Assembly: GCF_965363235.1 (NCBI RefSeq)
Contig: NC_134848.1
Coordinates: forward strand, 61,280,181 to 61,344,180
Direction: 5' to 3'
From: Mytilus galloprovincialis
Lineage: Eukaryota; Mollusca; Bivalvia; Mytilida; Mytilidae
DNA: 64,000 nucleotides
The notes under the pieces are model-generated. The model worked only from the letters and a program-made list of their open reading frames with translations. It had not been told where the DNA came from and did not search any database. Made by a program: the position numbers and the translations under genes. Positions 45,901 to 57,249 of this stretch are shown piece after piece. The first letter of the stretch is position 1, and every line of letters begins with the position of its first letter.

Positions 45901-48820
45901 TCCAGTAACATGATTTATTTGTTAAATTATATTAAAAATGTTCTTTCATAAAATGTAAATAGCATTCCTTAACATACTGAAGATATAGAGGCCACAAAGA
46001 TTGGTGATCATAACATGATAGAGGCTAAAGGTTAGTATAGCATCTTCTACAAATAGATGATTACTTATACTGCTTTTGAATAGATAATTATACACAGTTG
46101 TTACACTTTGAAATAAGTAATTACTTACTGTGAATTCGGAAATTATAGCTATATAAAAAAGAATATGTGGTATGATTGCTAATGAGACAACTCTTCACAA
46201 GCGACCCAATGACACAGAAATTAACAACTATAGGTTACCGTTAGGCCTTCAACAATGAGCAAAGCCCATACTGCATAGTCAGCTATAAAAGGCCCCAAAA
46301 TGACAAATATTAAACAATTCAAAGAAAAAGACTAACGGCATAATTAATGTACAAAATAATGAACGAAAGACAAATATGTAACACAGCAACAAATGACAAC
46401 CACTGAATTACAGGCTCCTGACTTAGGACAGGCACATACAGAATGTGGCAGGGTTAAACATGTTAGCAAGCGCCCAACCCTCCCCCCTAACCTAGAACAG
46501 TGGTGTAACAGTACAACATAAGAACAAACTATAAGAATAAGTTGAAAAAGGCTTAACTCATCAAATAGAAATACATCTGACAAAAACACAGAGTGGACGA
46601 GGCTGAGTAATTGTACATCCTAACAACAAAAAGACACTCAGTACAGATCTGAGAATACTCACAGCTACTGACAGCTAGTTCAAAGCCAATAACAACTAAT
46701 AAAAAAAATCCTAAGACTAAATTATCCATCATCACACATCCAACATCCAATGGGTTTAGTGTAAAGACGTCATAATCAGTCAGAGAAAAAGATGACCTTG
46801 TGCAATGCCAAGATACAGGTATTGACAGATTGTGGAACCATGAATATGCATATGTATATAACAATAATATTTAGTTTTGAAATCGCAATAATTTAAACTC
46901 GCATTTTGGATTTTTTCTATGTGAATGAAGGTTTTTTTTTCCCAGTATCGCAAAAATAATATTAATTGCATTTTGGTCTGAAATGACAAAATCACAATAA
47001 TAAATGCACACAATAATTTATGAATTAACAGTAATTATGCCATTGCTATGATTATGGTGCTATTCTATAAATAAGTGAAAAACTTCAATCAACCCATAAG
47101 AGCTTTCAAATGTCAATTTGCAGAATTCAAATAAAGTTTTTACAGATGTAATCGACATTTTTTTAAGTTGATTCAAATTCTTTATACTATAGACATGCGA
47201 AAGTGCAAACATATCATCACTGAATTGTAACACTCAGAGCATGTAAATTCAAAATACTAACCAAATCATTCTTTCCAAAATCAAATACTTTGGGCAATGG
47301 GAGATGTTCATTGGCAATTTACAACCCCCCCCCCCCCCCCCCCCCTAATTATAAAATTTTCATTTTACTTCCAATTCTTACAAAATTCTAAGGAAAGTTC
47401 AACCAATCACAATTTAGTGATTTGAGTGCTTTTTATTCCCCCCTATAGTCAACATATAACACACGTTAGAAAGGCAGCCATTTTGATTTGAAACGATAAA
47501 GAAAATCAACTGTTTCAAGATAAAAAATGAACAAATACATGTAAACTTACTTATAAAATGATTTTATTTAATTTCCTAGCAAGCAACGCCAACACAAATG
47601 TTCAGTTTGGTCTTGGGCGCTGTTTGGAATACAACTGATGTCAATCATGTACAGCCCATGTTTTATTCAAATTATAACATGTCTTTGTTTCCAGAGCTAT
47701 AAAAAGACATCATATTAGAATATAAATATTTTCCAAAAAATATACATAAAATATTTGATAACATGTTAAAATTATAATTATTTATTTATAAAGCAAAAGT
47801 AGGAAGACAAGTAGAACTGACCTCTGGTTGTATAATAGGAGGCATGTGTAGTGTGTCCAGTACAGAAACCATGCCTGAGAATACTGTTATATGTGGTAGT
47901 AATTGTGACAGAAGAGTTGCTAGAGAAAGGCCGCCAGTGAGTACAAATAGAAGCTAATCTAAAATAAGAAGATGAGGTATGATGGCCAATGAGACATGAA
48001 CCAACAACAACTACTGAACTACAGGCTCCTGATTAAGTTATATTGTTTTAGTGTTATTTTGGTCCCTAATGTTAGTTATTTATGCAAAAAAATTAGGGGA
48101 TACTACCATGACTACTGTGAAAATGTTTTTGATATATGTTTGCGATCTTGTAAGGGAAGTTTTAAGCTTAGTTCTTATTTTGAACTATATGGGCACTCAG
48201 TTTTCAGAGACAGGTTTTGTCATTTAGATTGTGAATTTAAGCACCACAAAAATAATCCTTTTTACTTGTACATGTATCAGATGTTTTGGAAGCATTTATT
48301 GTGTTGTGCTAGACAAGCTGGATGAAGCCCATTGTTATATCAAAAGGCCACATGTTTTTCTATGAGGCAGTAACTCAAAAGCTTCTTTTTTATGTTCCAT
48401 GTCACAGATGTTTTCTTATTTTACTTATGACAGTACTTATAATATAATAATGTCTCTTCAAATATCAGAAAAGTGCTGCACTGTTAAGAAAAGAAAACAA
48501 TATTTTTTCATTTTATAGAAAATATAGAATTTATCTTTCTGAAGAAATTGGAAGTAAATAGAGGCTCTGTATTTGTAGAGTAAAATGTTTGAAGAAACAT
48601 GTAGGATGAACAATTTTTAATTCCATTCATTATTAAAAAGAAAATATTATGTTTTTTAAATGCATTGACACTTCAATATGAAAGGATTACATACTAAGCT
48701 TCATAATTGTATTTTTTCTACCTTCAGACACAAAGTCTACAGATTGACTTTCTGACCAAAATATTACCTAACTACCATTATTTGAAGAAACCAAAGGCCG
48801 GAACACCACAAAGGACTTAG
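36931..48820 (+). CDS. DCTN6: Dynactin subunit 6 (p27), complete seven-exon gene
   Basis: Coding exons 36931-36941, 38668-38732, 41896-42001, 44254-44330, 45983-46030, 47794-47936 and 48728-48820 total 543 bases (180 residues and stop). All junctions are GT-AG and phases match throughout. DCTN6 is a left-handed beta-helix protein that pairs with DCTN5 in the pointed-end complex of dynactin and so helps dynein motors bind cargo. The protein begins [14 protein letters not shown] (human counterpart about ten residues in: SVKIAPGAVVC). It continues with [75 protein letters not shown], and ends [20 protein letters not shown]. Human DCTN6 has 190 residues. The hexapeptide repeats of the beta-helix are evident. 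Introns are full of repeats. Assignment is secure; the tiny first coding exon is inferred from phase, donor and fit to the family. Confidence 0.95.
37118..37138 (+). repeat. Poly-G tract of 21
   Basis: Uninterrupted G run in DCTN6 intron 1; the true length may be uncertain in the assembly. Confidence 0.9.
37170..37500 (+). repeat. Dispersed repeat family E, copy 2
   Basis: Matches 12060-12335 in the same order ('gcttagaccccattgagaccc', 'catacaacaatcacttttc', 'gggaacctgtgtgatat'). Confidence 0.6.
38668..38732 (+). CDS. DCTN6: DCTN6 coding exon 2
   Basis: Acceptor ATGCTTTTAG, then [21 protein letters not shown], donor ATTG|GTAGGT. Phase 2 to 1. Its last 29 bases are repeated downstream. Confidence 0.93.
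38704..38976 (+). repeat. 44-bp tandem array duplicating the exon 2 / intron 2 junction
   Basis: Six copies start at 38704, 38748, 38792, 38836, 38880 and 38924, with a partial seventh at 38968. Each holds 29 bases of exon 2 end and 15 bases of intron, including the donor GTAGGT. Copies differ by only one or two bases. Confidence 0.95.
39057..39365 (+). repeat. Dispersed repeat family A
   Basis: 'aagaagatgtggtatgattg' through 'gacaaccactgaattacagg'. In DCTN6 intron 2. Confidence 0.7.
39410..40060 (+). repeat. About four tandem units of roughly 160 bp
   Basis: Each unit runs 'ttcgcac.ataactttag', 'aaacacaaggtttatgacc', 'aaaggaaggttgg', 'aggggccaaaa.gggccc'. DCTN6 intron 2. Confidence 0.8.
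40060..40640 (+). repeat. About four tandem units of roughly 120-170 bp
   Basis: Each has 'ggtccaaaattaaac', 'tttgatttcatcaaaaattg', 'gggttctttgatatgcc' and 'cccgttttcaaattggtc'. It continues directly from the preceding array. Confidence 0.75.
40640..40830 (+). repeat. About five tandem units of 35-40 bp, TATTGTGCAATAGCAAG
   Basis: Units read 'tattgtgcaatagcaagaaa' plus 'ttttcaattg.acag'. TATTGTGCAATA is itself nearly palindromic, so the strand can fold. Confidence 0.8.
41598..41811. mobile_element. MITE with ends ACTGTAAATTCAGAAATTATT
   Basis: About 25-bp inverted ends, 214 bp long, same family as 7614-7823. It ends 84 bp before DCTN6 coding exon 3. Confidence 0.8.
41896..42001 (+). CDS. 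DCTN6: DCTN6 coding exon 3
   Basis: Acceptor AACTGCAG. Codes [20 protein letters not shown] and [14 protein letters not shown], donor CAA|GTAGGG. Phase 1 to 2. Confidence 0.93.
42119..42350 (+). repeat. Dispersed repeat family A
   Basis: 'aagaagatgtggtatgattg' to 'aaacaaatatgt'. A further partial copy begins at 42855. Confidence 0.7.
42855..43330 (+). repeat. Family A fragment followed by a hairpin-containing repeat
   Basis: The family A start (42855-42955) is followed by two direct copies of 'atcagcgacgtcacaatg.gagag' (43046, 43088). An imperfect inverted repeat follows, 43190-43230 against 43290-43325 ('gataatcgggttttct' with 'agaaaacctgataatc'). Confidence 0.6.
43786..44077 (+). repeat. 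Dispersed repeat family F, copy 1
   Basis: 'ttatgccccatttatgggc', a 'cgtccgtccgtcc' run, 'ttcaggttaaagtttttgg' and 'ggacacattcttgttt'. Copy 2 at 44518-44832 has the same orientation. They flank DCTN6 exon 4. Confidence 0.8.
44254..44330 (+). CDS. DCTN6: DCTN6 coding exon 4
   Basis: Acceptor CATTTATAG. Codes [20 protein letters not shown] and FEVGS, donor CAT|GTATCC. Phase 2 to 1. Confidence 0.92.
44518..44832 (+). repeat. Dispersed repeat family F, copy 2
   Basis: Same orientation and order as 43786-44077. It is followed by a half copy of the GGCCAAATAAAA-type MITE end (44832-44870). Confidence 0.8.
45160..45420 (-). repeat. Dispersed repeat, reverse copy of the 57760-57910 type
   Basis: 'gtccctaatcaaatggcaaaatc' here is the complement of 'gattttgccatttgattaggg' near 57.87 kb. 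Confidence 0.6.
45983..46030 (+). CDS. DCTN6: DCTN6 coding exon 5
   Basis: 48 bases, acceptor ACTGAAG, codes (Y)[15 protein letters not shown], donor AAAG|GTTAGT. Phase 1 to 1. It fits human YSQAMKMGDNNVIESK residue for residue in length. Confidence 0.9.
46126..47033. mobile_element. MITE split by a family A insertion
   Basis: The left end TACTGTGAATTCGGAAATTA is separated from its body and right end (46880-47033, 'ttatgaattaacagta') by a long family A copy (46148 to about 46870). Confidence 0.65.
47325..47345 (+). repeat. Poly-C tract of 21
   Basis: Uninterrupted C run in DCTN6 intron 5. Confidence 0.9.
47794..47936 (+). CDS. DCTN6: DCTN6 coding exon 6
   Basis: Acceptor TTATAAAG. Codes [20 protein letters not shown] and ...[21 protein letters not shown], donor CCA|GTGAGT. 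Phase 1 to 0. Confidence 0.94.
48728..48820 (+). CDS. DCTN6: DCTN6 coding exon 7 and stop
   Basis: Acceptor CTACCTTCAG. Codes [20 protein letters not shown] and [10 protein letters not shown], then TAG at 48818-48820. No clear AATAAA was noticed close behind. Confidence 0.95.
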   Translation, partial: TQSLQIDFLTKILPNYHYLKKPKAGTPQRT

Positions 48821-48929
48821 GATGTATTTTGCAGTTACAACATTTATTTATAAAAGGTAATTATTCAGGGTGTAATTAAGGAAAGTATAGCACACAGGAT
48901 TTGATGCCACAAAACCAGGTTCAACCCGC

Positions 48930-49290
48930 CATTTTTTTCTTTAAAAATGTCCTGTACCAAGTCAGGAATATGGCCATTGTTATATTATAGTTCGTTTCTG
49001 TGTGTGTTACATTTTAACGTTGCGTCGTTTGTTTCCTCTTATTTTTGTGTGTAAATTCACATTGCGATAAGACGTGTCACGGTACTTGTCTATCCCAAAT
49101 TCATGTATTTGGTTTTTATGTTATATTTGTTATTCTCGTTGGATTTTGTCTGATGCTTGGTCCGTTTCTGTGTGTGTTACATTGTAGTGTTGTGTCGTTG
49201 TTCTCCTCTTATATTTAATGCGTTTCCCTCAGTTTTAGTTTGTTACCCCGATTTTGTTTTTTGTCCATGGATTTATGAGTTTGAACAGCG
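48930..49290 (+). repeat. Dispersed repeat with internal duplication
   Basis: Contains two versions of 'cgtttctgtgtgtgttacatt' about 180 bp apart (near 48990 and 49162). It may fall in the DCTN6 3' untranslated region or just beyond it. Confidence 0.6.
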
Positions 49291-49439
49291 GTATACTACT
49301 GTTGCCTTTATTTAACTATTTATTGTCTTGCCTAGATTAAAAAATCTTACAAAGCTAGACATAGGGATTACAATCCGACAGTGATGTTGGCAGCAACATT
49401 AACTTTTCGTATAAAACTTGATATTTCAGTAAGTAGAAG

Positions 49440-50070
49440 ACCTAGAGGCTTTGTATGCAAATACCTTATGTTACAAAGTTTCTGTCAGTCACATGTCTAA
49501 TGTCGTTGACCTCATTTTTCATGGTTCAGTGTCTGCTTCAATTTTTTTTTTAGTTTTTTGTCATGTGAAATACTCACATACTATCAGTACATGTAATAGG
49601 ATAACTTTATTTGGTGCATGGCTTCCTTGCAACATCTACATGTCTGTCATGGATCAGTGATTAAGGTTAAGTTAACTTGGCCAAGTCCATATCTTAAACT
49701 GTAAGTTACAGGTCAGCTATATTTGGTGTATGGAATGATTGTATGGTGTTCATGTCAGACTGGCAGGTTTTATCTGACCACGACCTCATTTTCATGGTTA
49801 AGTGGACAATGTTTATTTTTGTGGTTTGGTGTATTTCTCAGATACTATAAACAATAGGGCCTCTATATTTGGTGTATGGAATGATAATGAGGTGTACATG
49901 TCTGTCTGTCAGTTTTTTTATGACCTGAACCTCATTAGCATGGTTCATTGATCAATGTTAAGTTTTCAAGATTTTGTGAGTTTATCAGATATTATATCAA
50001 AACAATAGGTCATTTATATTTGGTGTATGGTATGACTGTAAGGTGTACATTTTCATTTTAATCTCTGAAT
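49440..50070 (+). repeat. About four degenerate tandem units of roughly 180 bp
   Basis: Recurring phrases 'atatttggtgtatgga.tga', 'aggtgtacatgtctgtctg' and 'gacctcattttcatggttca'. Family typical of bivalve genomes as far as I recall. Confidence 0.7.
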
Positions 50071-50565
50071 CCTCTATAGCCTGTGAAAGGTTTTAGTTAA
50101 TGTATAAAATAGAAAAACCTATATTTAGCTTTGTTTGAATGTGAAAACCCCTCTAAGGACTATTCCATTAAAGTGGGAGTTAGGTATGAAATTCCCCCCA
50201 AAACCACCATACGTTGAGTATTTTTTGCATACATCATATGGTCATACAAACTTAATCAGGCCACACCAAAATAGAAATTCATTTCTTAACCTCCGACATC
50301 CTTTTAAAGTAATACATGTAATAACCATAAAATGCTGTGATCCTCCTATTCTTTCTTCTGTAAAAATTGACCATATTTATCTGTCTTTCTGTTCATCATG
50401 TTCATTGCATGGGTTTGTTTTTAGGATGAAATTAATTTAAATATTTCATGACCAAAGTTAAGTGATTTTGATAGAAAATAAATGGAAAGAAAATAAGTAT
50501 TTGTTGTTTAATAGCCATGTAATTATTTTTGTTTTACTACATATTGTACAGCATCTTCTAGGAAC

Positions 50566-50660
50566 TATAAAAAAAAGATGTGGTATGATTACCAATGAGA
50601 CAACTCTACACGAGAACAAAATGACACAGAAATTAATGAATATAGGTCACTGTTCCTATG
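50566..50660 (+). repeat. Family A fragment
   Basis: 'aaaagatgtggtatgatta' to 'cacagaaattaatgaatatagg'. Shorter fragments also lie at 52764-52845 and 58551-58605. Confidence 0.65.
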
Positions 50661-50758
50661 TATATTTATAAAAAGGTTTCGATTGACATAATTTGAGCAA
50701 GATTTACTTCTGTGTTGTTGCCATTCTAAGTGAGCAAACTCCTATATAAACCAGCTAA

Positions 50759-50781
50759 GGGAGCTACCATTTGATTTTTAT

Positions 50782-50813
<32 letters not shown>

Positions 50814-51067
50814 CTAGGATGAAATTTGAAAAAAATAGGCAGGACAGGAGTTTTGAGTAAAAAAAAAAGGCAGGATAAGACACTTGCAAAAAAAAAAAAA
50901 GTCAGGACGACAATTTAGGTAAAAAAAAAGTCAGGATAAACTAAAAAAAAAAGGCAGGACCGAATAGAGTGAAAAATAAAGAGGCAGGACAGAGGTTACA
51001 GCTAAAAAAAAATGCAGGACAAAATTTTTCATCCTAGCCCCCCCATAAAAATCAAATGGTAGCTCCC
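50759..51067. mobile_element. PIF/Harbinger-like MITE, ends GGGAGCTACCATTTGATTTT, copy 2
   Basis: TAA at 50756-50758 and 51068-51070. The interior is an array of 'ggcaggac' plus A-runs, in the opposite direction to copy 1 (10480-10763). A run of 32 G at 50782-50813 follows the left end. Confidence 0.85.
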
Positions 51068-51074
51068 TAAATGC

Positions 51075-54000
51075 AACTTGTTTTACTGACTGCCAGACTT
51101 TAGAAGAAGGGTTTATCTGAACAATTTCTATGCCTTATAGCATTGCTTAATTCAACACTATGGTCAAGTTAAGATCTCTTATCAAAGGTGTGTGTATTGC
51201 ATGTTTCAATTTAGATAGTCAAATAAGAAATTCAACCGTGTATCGCATATATCCCTTCCAAACGGTGTCCAAGGGAGATAAATCTAACTCAAATTATGTC
51301 ATTCAAAACCTTTAAATTGATTTAAATGTGTAGAAACAGCATGGACATGCCAAAAGATTTTTTTTTCACTTGATTTCCGATTAAGTAATATGTGACTTAT
51401 TTTTCAGTGCAATATTTTATTTAATGGTGGTTTAGGATTGTGATGGGAGGCTGAAGAATAAAGATATAGATCAAGAACTTGATTCCACAACAATTAGGAC
51501 AATTATATGTTGCTTTTTAGAGTGCTTAGAGTGCTTAGAGGGATGAATGGTTCTGCAAATATCTAGCTCATATTTGTATTATGCTCTAAACAAGTTCTTT
51601 AATTTCAAAGACAGCTATCTCTGCAATAATGATTGGTCCAAATTTAAACATGTATATTGCAGAGTTGGAATATTTGATTAAAAATGTCATAGATAATGTA
51701 CTTTTTGTTACTTAAAAAGAAAATATATATTCTGGATTCAGTTATTTTCATGGGTACCATTTTTCGTTGATAGAATAACGATTATATTTTTCGTGAATAT
51801 TTGTTTTCATAGTTTTGCAATAACTGGATGTCAAGGTCAACAACCAACATTCAATGTGACTAAAAATAGAGCAAAGGTGTCAAACTGCAATTTTTGGCTT
51901 AACTCTCAACAACTATATAGCAATAAGAGATAGATATGCTGACCTGTTTGTGAGTTACTCCCCCTGAAATGTTGATTTTTTCGATCAAACCATGCTGGAT
52001 CTAATTGATAACTCCGGATTTAAAGATGGTGCAGAATTCTGAGCTGAATACATATCATGAATATAATAATTTATTTCATGACTTGCAAAAAATTTATACA
52101 CCATTTTAATGTTCTGCTTCCAACTTTAGACATGTTTTTTGCCCATGAATTTAGAAAAGAGGTTAGACAGCTACTCAATTTTAGATAGGGTTGCATATAA
52201 TTTCATTGTTAGTCAAAATTTATAATAAATTACTATTCATGAATGAAAATTAAAAGGTATTATATCAGATTTGAGCAGGCAATAAGAATTATGAAATTAT
52301 TTTATCAGTATCTTATCTAATGCTTATGTAATTATAAGTTATGAATAAAATTGAATAGACACTCTGATATATTAAAAGACAATTAATTTATTGACCTCAA
52401 TAGCATTGGTTGACTAATTGGTGTTTAATGCCACATCAGTTCTATTGTGCTATTTCGATGTGGTCAGGTTTTTATTAGTAGAAGAAGCTGTAGTGGACAG
52501 AGTGCCTTAGCTAGTAAATCTGTCAATCCTAGTCAATTGAGATAGGAGTCGAGCGATGTTTTCTTGTGTATTGTTTTGAGACTTTCTCTGTGGTCTCGTG
52601 GTAGCATGTTTGCTTAGAGTGGGGGAGATTGTGGATTACAATCCTGCCCCCTCATACCAAAGAATTTGCAATTGATATTTGCTGCTTCTCTGCTAGCTAC
52701 ACAGAATAAAGGAGTAAGATAAAAAATTAGTCGGCTTTGATTCGAATAAGTGGGGTGATATAAAAATAAAAAAGATGTGGTATGATTGCCAATAAGACAA
52801 CTCTCCACCACAGACCAAATGTCATAGAATTTAGCAACTATGCAATTATTCATTCTTTTGTTTGTTTCATTAGCAAGATACATTTTTATCAATCTGAAAA
52901 CCTGTTCTGAAGATGTTACCCTTGAAATGTTGATCATTGAGTTTTATGCAGTTTGTGCTAGTTTACTTAACATGCTAAACAGCTATAGGGAAATGTAACC
53001 TAGGTTAACAAAACTTATTGACTATTGGTATGAACAAAGAAAATGTACCCTTAGGGTAAATAAATATGGTCACTTAAGGTTTTCTTCCGGCCTTCATTAA
53101 AACACTCACCAAAATTGGTCGTCCTTTTTGACTCTGTGGGATGTAGGAATTCGCAGTCTTGTATGGTCAGAATGGGGACATTTTATCCAATGCCTTGTAT
53201 ATAGAAAGTGTAGTGCTCTTTACACTCTAATAACCCTTGCAGAAAATCTTTAAAGTGTCCGTAGTTGGCCTGTTGCAAGTCTTATTGTCCGTCCCTATCA
53301 AATATGTCCCCATTTTACAGCAGCATTCCTAGTCTCCGACCCTCCATGCTGGTCGAACCGTATTGCATCACCTGTTTTTCTGACAGGTAACTGGTTATAT
53401 CTACAGATATGATCAAAGTACATGTATCAAATTTGATTTTTTTAGTAGATCTCATCATATGTCGACTAGTCAGATAAAAACTGAAAATGACCCCAGAAGC
53501 GTGGCACTGATAATCACATGACGTTTGTGTTATGCAGGCATTCAATCATATTTAAGTATACCCAGTCATGCCAGTACCTCTTTTTAATTATATAAAGAAT
53601 ATAGCCTTGATAGGAAACAAGATACTTATACATTTACTTAAATATTAGTGGTCAATATATAAGAGAAAAAAAATGAATGTATGAATTACCACTGTGATAC
53701 ATTTGTAGGTCCGGGTTGAAATCATAGCCAGGCCAAACCAACGATCTATCAATTGACAGTTGCTAGTTGTCTGCTTGTGTCAAATGATGACTAGTCTTTG
53801 TTAAGATGTAAGTTGGTAAACTAGCCCATTGAAACAATTATTCAGTATGTTGATTGTGAACAAAGCAAGGTTAATAATCATGAACATAATAACGTTCATA
53901 TCCACATTAACATTCTATATGATATTTTGTGAAACAAATGTATCGTAAGCTTGAAGCTTCTCATAAAGTCACTGAGTCACTTTTTTCATAAATTTCCATG

Positions 54001-55545
54001 ATAGCTGCATTTTGTTTTTTATTATTTTTCCAAGAAATCATATATATATATATATATAAATTCATTTTCTCAGACATTCGATCTATAAAATTGATTTATA
54101 TTTCAAAGTAATTTAAAATCTGGTAATCAACTTATGAAAACAAATGGTATAGTTGTTGCGAAAATTTTGTAGGATAGTGGAAAATAGTGCTGTACAAATC
54201 GTGTTGATACTTGAGAAATAACAACTCGCGAGAAATGATTAAACCATCTCTTTCATACGTTTCATCGTTATTTTTGCCTTGGTTTTCGATTAAGTGCCCG
54301 TTGCGCTACAGTGCTTTAATTATAAACAGATGTACTTTGGAAGTTGAATACAAATCTGTTTTTGTAGAATAGAGAATGGAAAAGAATGTACAACGGAGAA
54401 AAAAAACCCGACCAAATAGCAAGGCTGTGTATTTCTTTTGCTTACATCTACTTCATTCCTTGTTGAACAACACGGATAATGGTCACTAATTGCTTATTCA
54501 CACACACACACGTGATTCTTGTATCACATTATGATAACTGACATGATCAATCAAAATACTAGAATGTTTTGTAATTCTTGCAGCATCTTAAATCAGGTTT
54601 TGAAGATTGAATGATTCTAGTCAGCATTTTTTTAAGGAGGGATGCTTGGTTATATAATTTTCATATTATTTACCATAATTATTATATTTGAATTACTGGT
54701 CATTGAAACTATGATATTTTGTTTCTCAATATCATTAACCTAATTTATCTGTGGCTGGAGGTCTATACCCAAAACATCATAACATTATTTGTTTATAACC
54801 TGGCTATAACTTTAAACCAATTTGTTTCATTACCTTCTTTTCAGATGTTTTGTTTTCCTGAAAACTGGCATTTTCAGAAAATAAATAATTTATTTTTAAA
54901 TACACAACCAGATACTCGTAGTTTATTATCAGCAGTGTGTTTGGTTAAAAAAATATTTCACGAAGTCCCACTTAACCAGGTTGGTTACCAGAAAAAATAT
55001 AGTGTATGCTTCATTTAAAGCACCTACCAACATGACAGTTTGTCCTTAGTTTATACCTTCAGATTAACTTAAACCGTATGTATAAAATATATAATCACTA
55101 GAGTCTGGTTGCTTCCTTTTTAATTCATGGTTTTCTACATTTATTTCATTAAACTATTATTACAATACACACAGACATACGATAATTTCGCATCAATTAC
55201 TAATCTGTCATGACGGAGAGGATGCAGTAAATTACATGGAATGACATTAAAAGTATCATAAATCGTGCTGCTAATCACCAAGTAAAATACAATAGACCAG
55301 ATGCCTAAGAACCAGAGTCAATATTATCATAGATTATTACACATAATTTGTATTATAAGTATGTTTTTCATAACGAGTGAGAATAGGATATCGCGTGATA
55401 TTAACTCGAGTTATTTAATTAAATATAATGCTAAACGAGCCTTTAACCTTCGCACATGCTAACATTATATTAAATTCCCACATAAGCGCAAATTTGTAAT
55501 CAACTAAGTTAAAAATATTGACATTAAATAGATAGCAATGACCAT
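51075..55545. other. Long stretch without a convincing gene
   Basis: AT-rich intergenic DNA with a partial 'ttcgtgaatatt' MITE near 51730-51830 and a family A fragment at 52764-52845. The frame 54719-55018 is the most exon-like piece: a good acceptor (CTTCTTTTCAG at 54843) precedes MFCFPENWHFQKINNLFLNT, but the rest is unrecognised. Confidence 0.35.
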
Positions 55546-55554
55546 GCATACACA

Positions 55555-55680
55555 TAGAATAGAGAACGACAACGGGAAATGTTTCAAAGAGAAAGAGACA
55601 ACAACCCGACCAAAGAGCAGAAACCAGCTCAAGGCCATCAATGGGTATTCAACACAGCGAGAAACATGCATTCAACTGAA
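55555..55680 (+). repeat. Dispersed repeat fragment, Penelope-tail type
   Basis: 'gagacaacaacccgaccaaag' and 'aaggccatcaatgggtattc' match the reverse of the phrases near 400-500 and 32.85 kb. Confidence 0.55.
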
Positions 55681-56291
55681 AATTGAAATACAAAGAAGAA
55701 CAATTTAGTGCACTATGAACATATATAAAAGCAAAAAAAAAAAAAAAAATACATGTATGCAGAACAGTGACACTGCAAGCCATTCCGGGATTGACCAAGA
55801 CTCTTCAAAATATGTGATTAGTTGTTTTCACTTCTTATACGATTTGGAGACCTGTTTAACAGTGTATCTACAGCATATTTTAACGATTTAAACATTTTTT
55901 TAAATGGGTCTAGAAAGGATTAAACATCCCGTCATTGTCTTATTGTGCTATGGTAAACTTTTGTATTCTTGTTTTTCATTTTTGCTAATGGGCTTTGTCT
56001 ATATGCCTTTTTGTGTTTCTTTATTACATATTTGTTTGTTTTTATAGTGATTAAGATTATAACCCAATGTTGACTGCTGTACCCCTACTTTTGACATTTT
56101 TACCTATTATGTTTGTTTGGGGCGCATTTCATTTGCGCCAATTTTTAAAAAATCAAACCTTTCATTTGCGCCACAAGGTTATATATCATTTGCGCCAAAA
56201 AAAAAAAACCTTCATTTGCGCCATTTTACAGGTATGACAGGTAATATAACGGAAAAGTTAAATATTATTTACGATTTATTTTGTTTTTTGT

Positions 56292-57197
56292 TTGTACATA
56301 ACTCCCCCTGGATATATGTGTGAGTTCATACTCATTTCTAATACAAAACTGAGAGTCACTAAGGATGGTACCTTTAAATGCTGTCCAAGATATTTTTTTC
56401 AAATGTACACACTGCATGGATGTAAAGATGGTAACTATGTGCCGCTTGTATATGCATTGCTTCCTGGAAAAAGTGAAGAATGCTACACAAACATGTGGAA
56501 CTTTATATTTCAACTTTGTGAACAGAGAAATCTTGTACTTAAACCACAGTCTATTCATATAGACTTTGAACAAGCCATGCATAATGTTATTTTGCGAATG
56601 TTGCCAGGATCGAAAATCGATTGCTGTAGATTTCACCTTGGCCAAAATTGGTGGCGGAAAATTCAAGATCTTGGATTAAGTACCGAGTATAAGGAAAAGA
56701 CCTGCGAAATTGGTAAATGGTTATCATCATTTTTTGGGTTACCATATCTATCGCCTGATCAAATTGAAGACTGCTTCGTAGATGATATTATGACTGAATC
56801 TCCAACTGATAGCAGATGCATAAAATTTGCTGATTATGTTTTGGAAACTTATATAAGCCCGGAATCTAGATATCCACCGTCATTTTGGGCTGCTACACCC
56901 ACTGCTAATTTTAAACGAACCAACAATGGACCGGAGTCATTCCATGCACATTTTAATGAACAATTTTATTCAAAACATCCAAACATGTTTATTTATGTTG
57001 ACGTTGTAAAGAAGATTCAGGCTACAACATACATCAAAATCCGATCTATGGACACACCGGCTGCAGTTCGACGATGGGAGAAAGAGAAAACTGACTATCT
57101 TATGGAGAAACATGGCATGTACCTAAGAGGGGAAATTTCAAGGCATGACTACATCAAGACCGTTGCATATAAATTTTGTGCCAGAACAGACTTGTAA
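56292..57197 (+). CDS. MULE transposase (catalytic part)
   Basis: About 300 residues, open from a TTG at 56292; the first ATG is 56316. It shows the MULE DDE core: first Asp in KDGTFKCCP, then the family block YTLHGCKDGNYVPLVYALLP, second Asp in HIDFEQAMHN, the C-x2-H-type box CRFHLGQNWWRKIQ, and an acidic residue in NNGPESFHAHFNEQF as likely third catalytic Glu. It cuts and joins DNA at the element ends. Related animal proteins often carry an N-terminal FLYWCH zinc finger and exceed 450 residues; none is visible here, and the frame begins close behind the left end array, so the N-terminus is missing or encoded by an unseen small exon. The frame itself is unbroken, which suggests a fairly young copy. 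Confidence 0.88.
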   Translation: MYITPPGYMCEFILISNTKLRVTKDGTFKCCPRYFFQMYTLHGCKDGNYVPLVYALLPGKSEECYTNMWNFIFQLCEQRNLVLKPQSIHIDFEQAMHNVILRMLPGSKIDCCRFHLGQNWWRKIQDLGLSTEYKEKTCEIGKWLSSFFGLPYLSPDQIEDCFVDDIMTESPTDSRCIKFADYVLETYISPESRYPPSFWAATPTANFKRTNNGPESFHAHFNEQFYSKHPNMFIYVDVVKKIQATTYIKIRSMDTPAAVRRWEKEKTDYLMEKHGMYLRGEISRHDYIKTVAYKFCARTDL

Positions 57198-57249
57198 CTT
57201 TACTATAGTGCTAACAAATGTCTCAGTAATGTTCTCCAGTGTATAGTGC

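Noticed and set aside
47996-48325. 109-codon frame in DCTN6 intron 6
   Set aside because: It begins inside a family A-type phrase, matches nothing I know, and lies between two well-defined DCTN6 exons.
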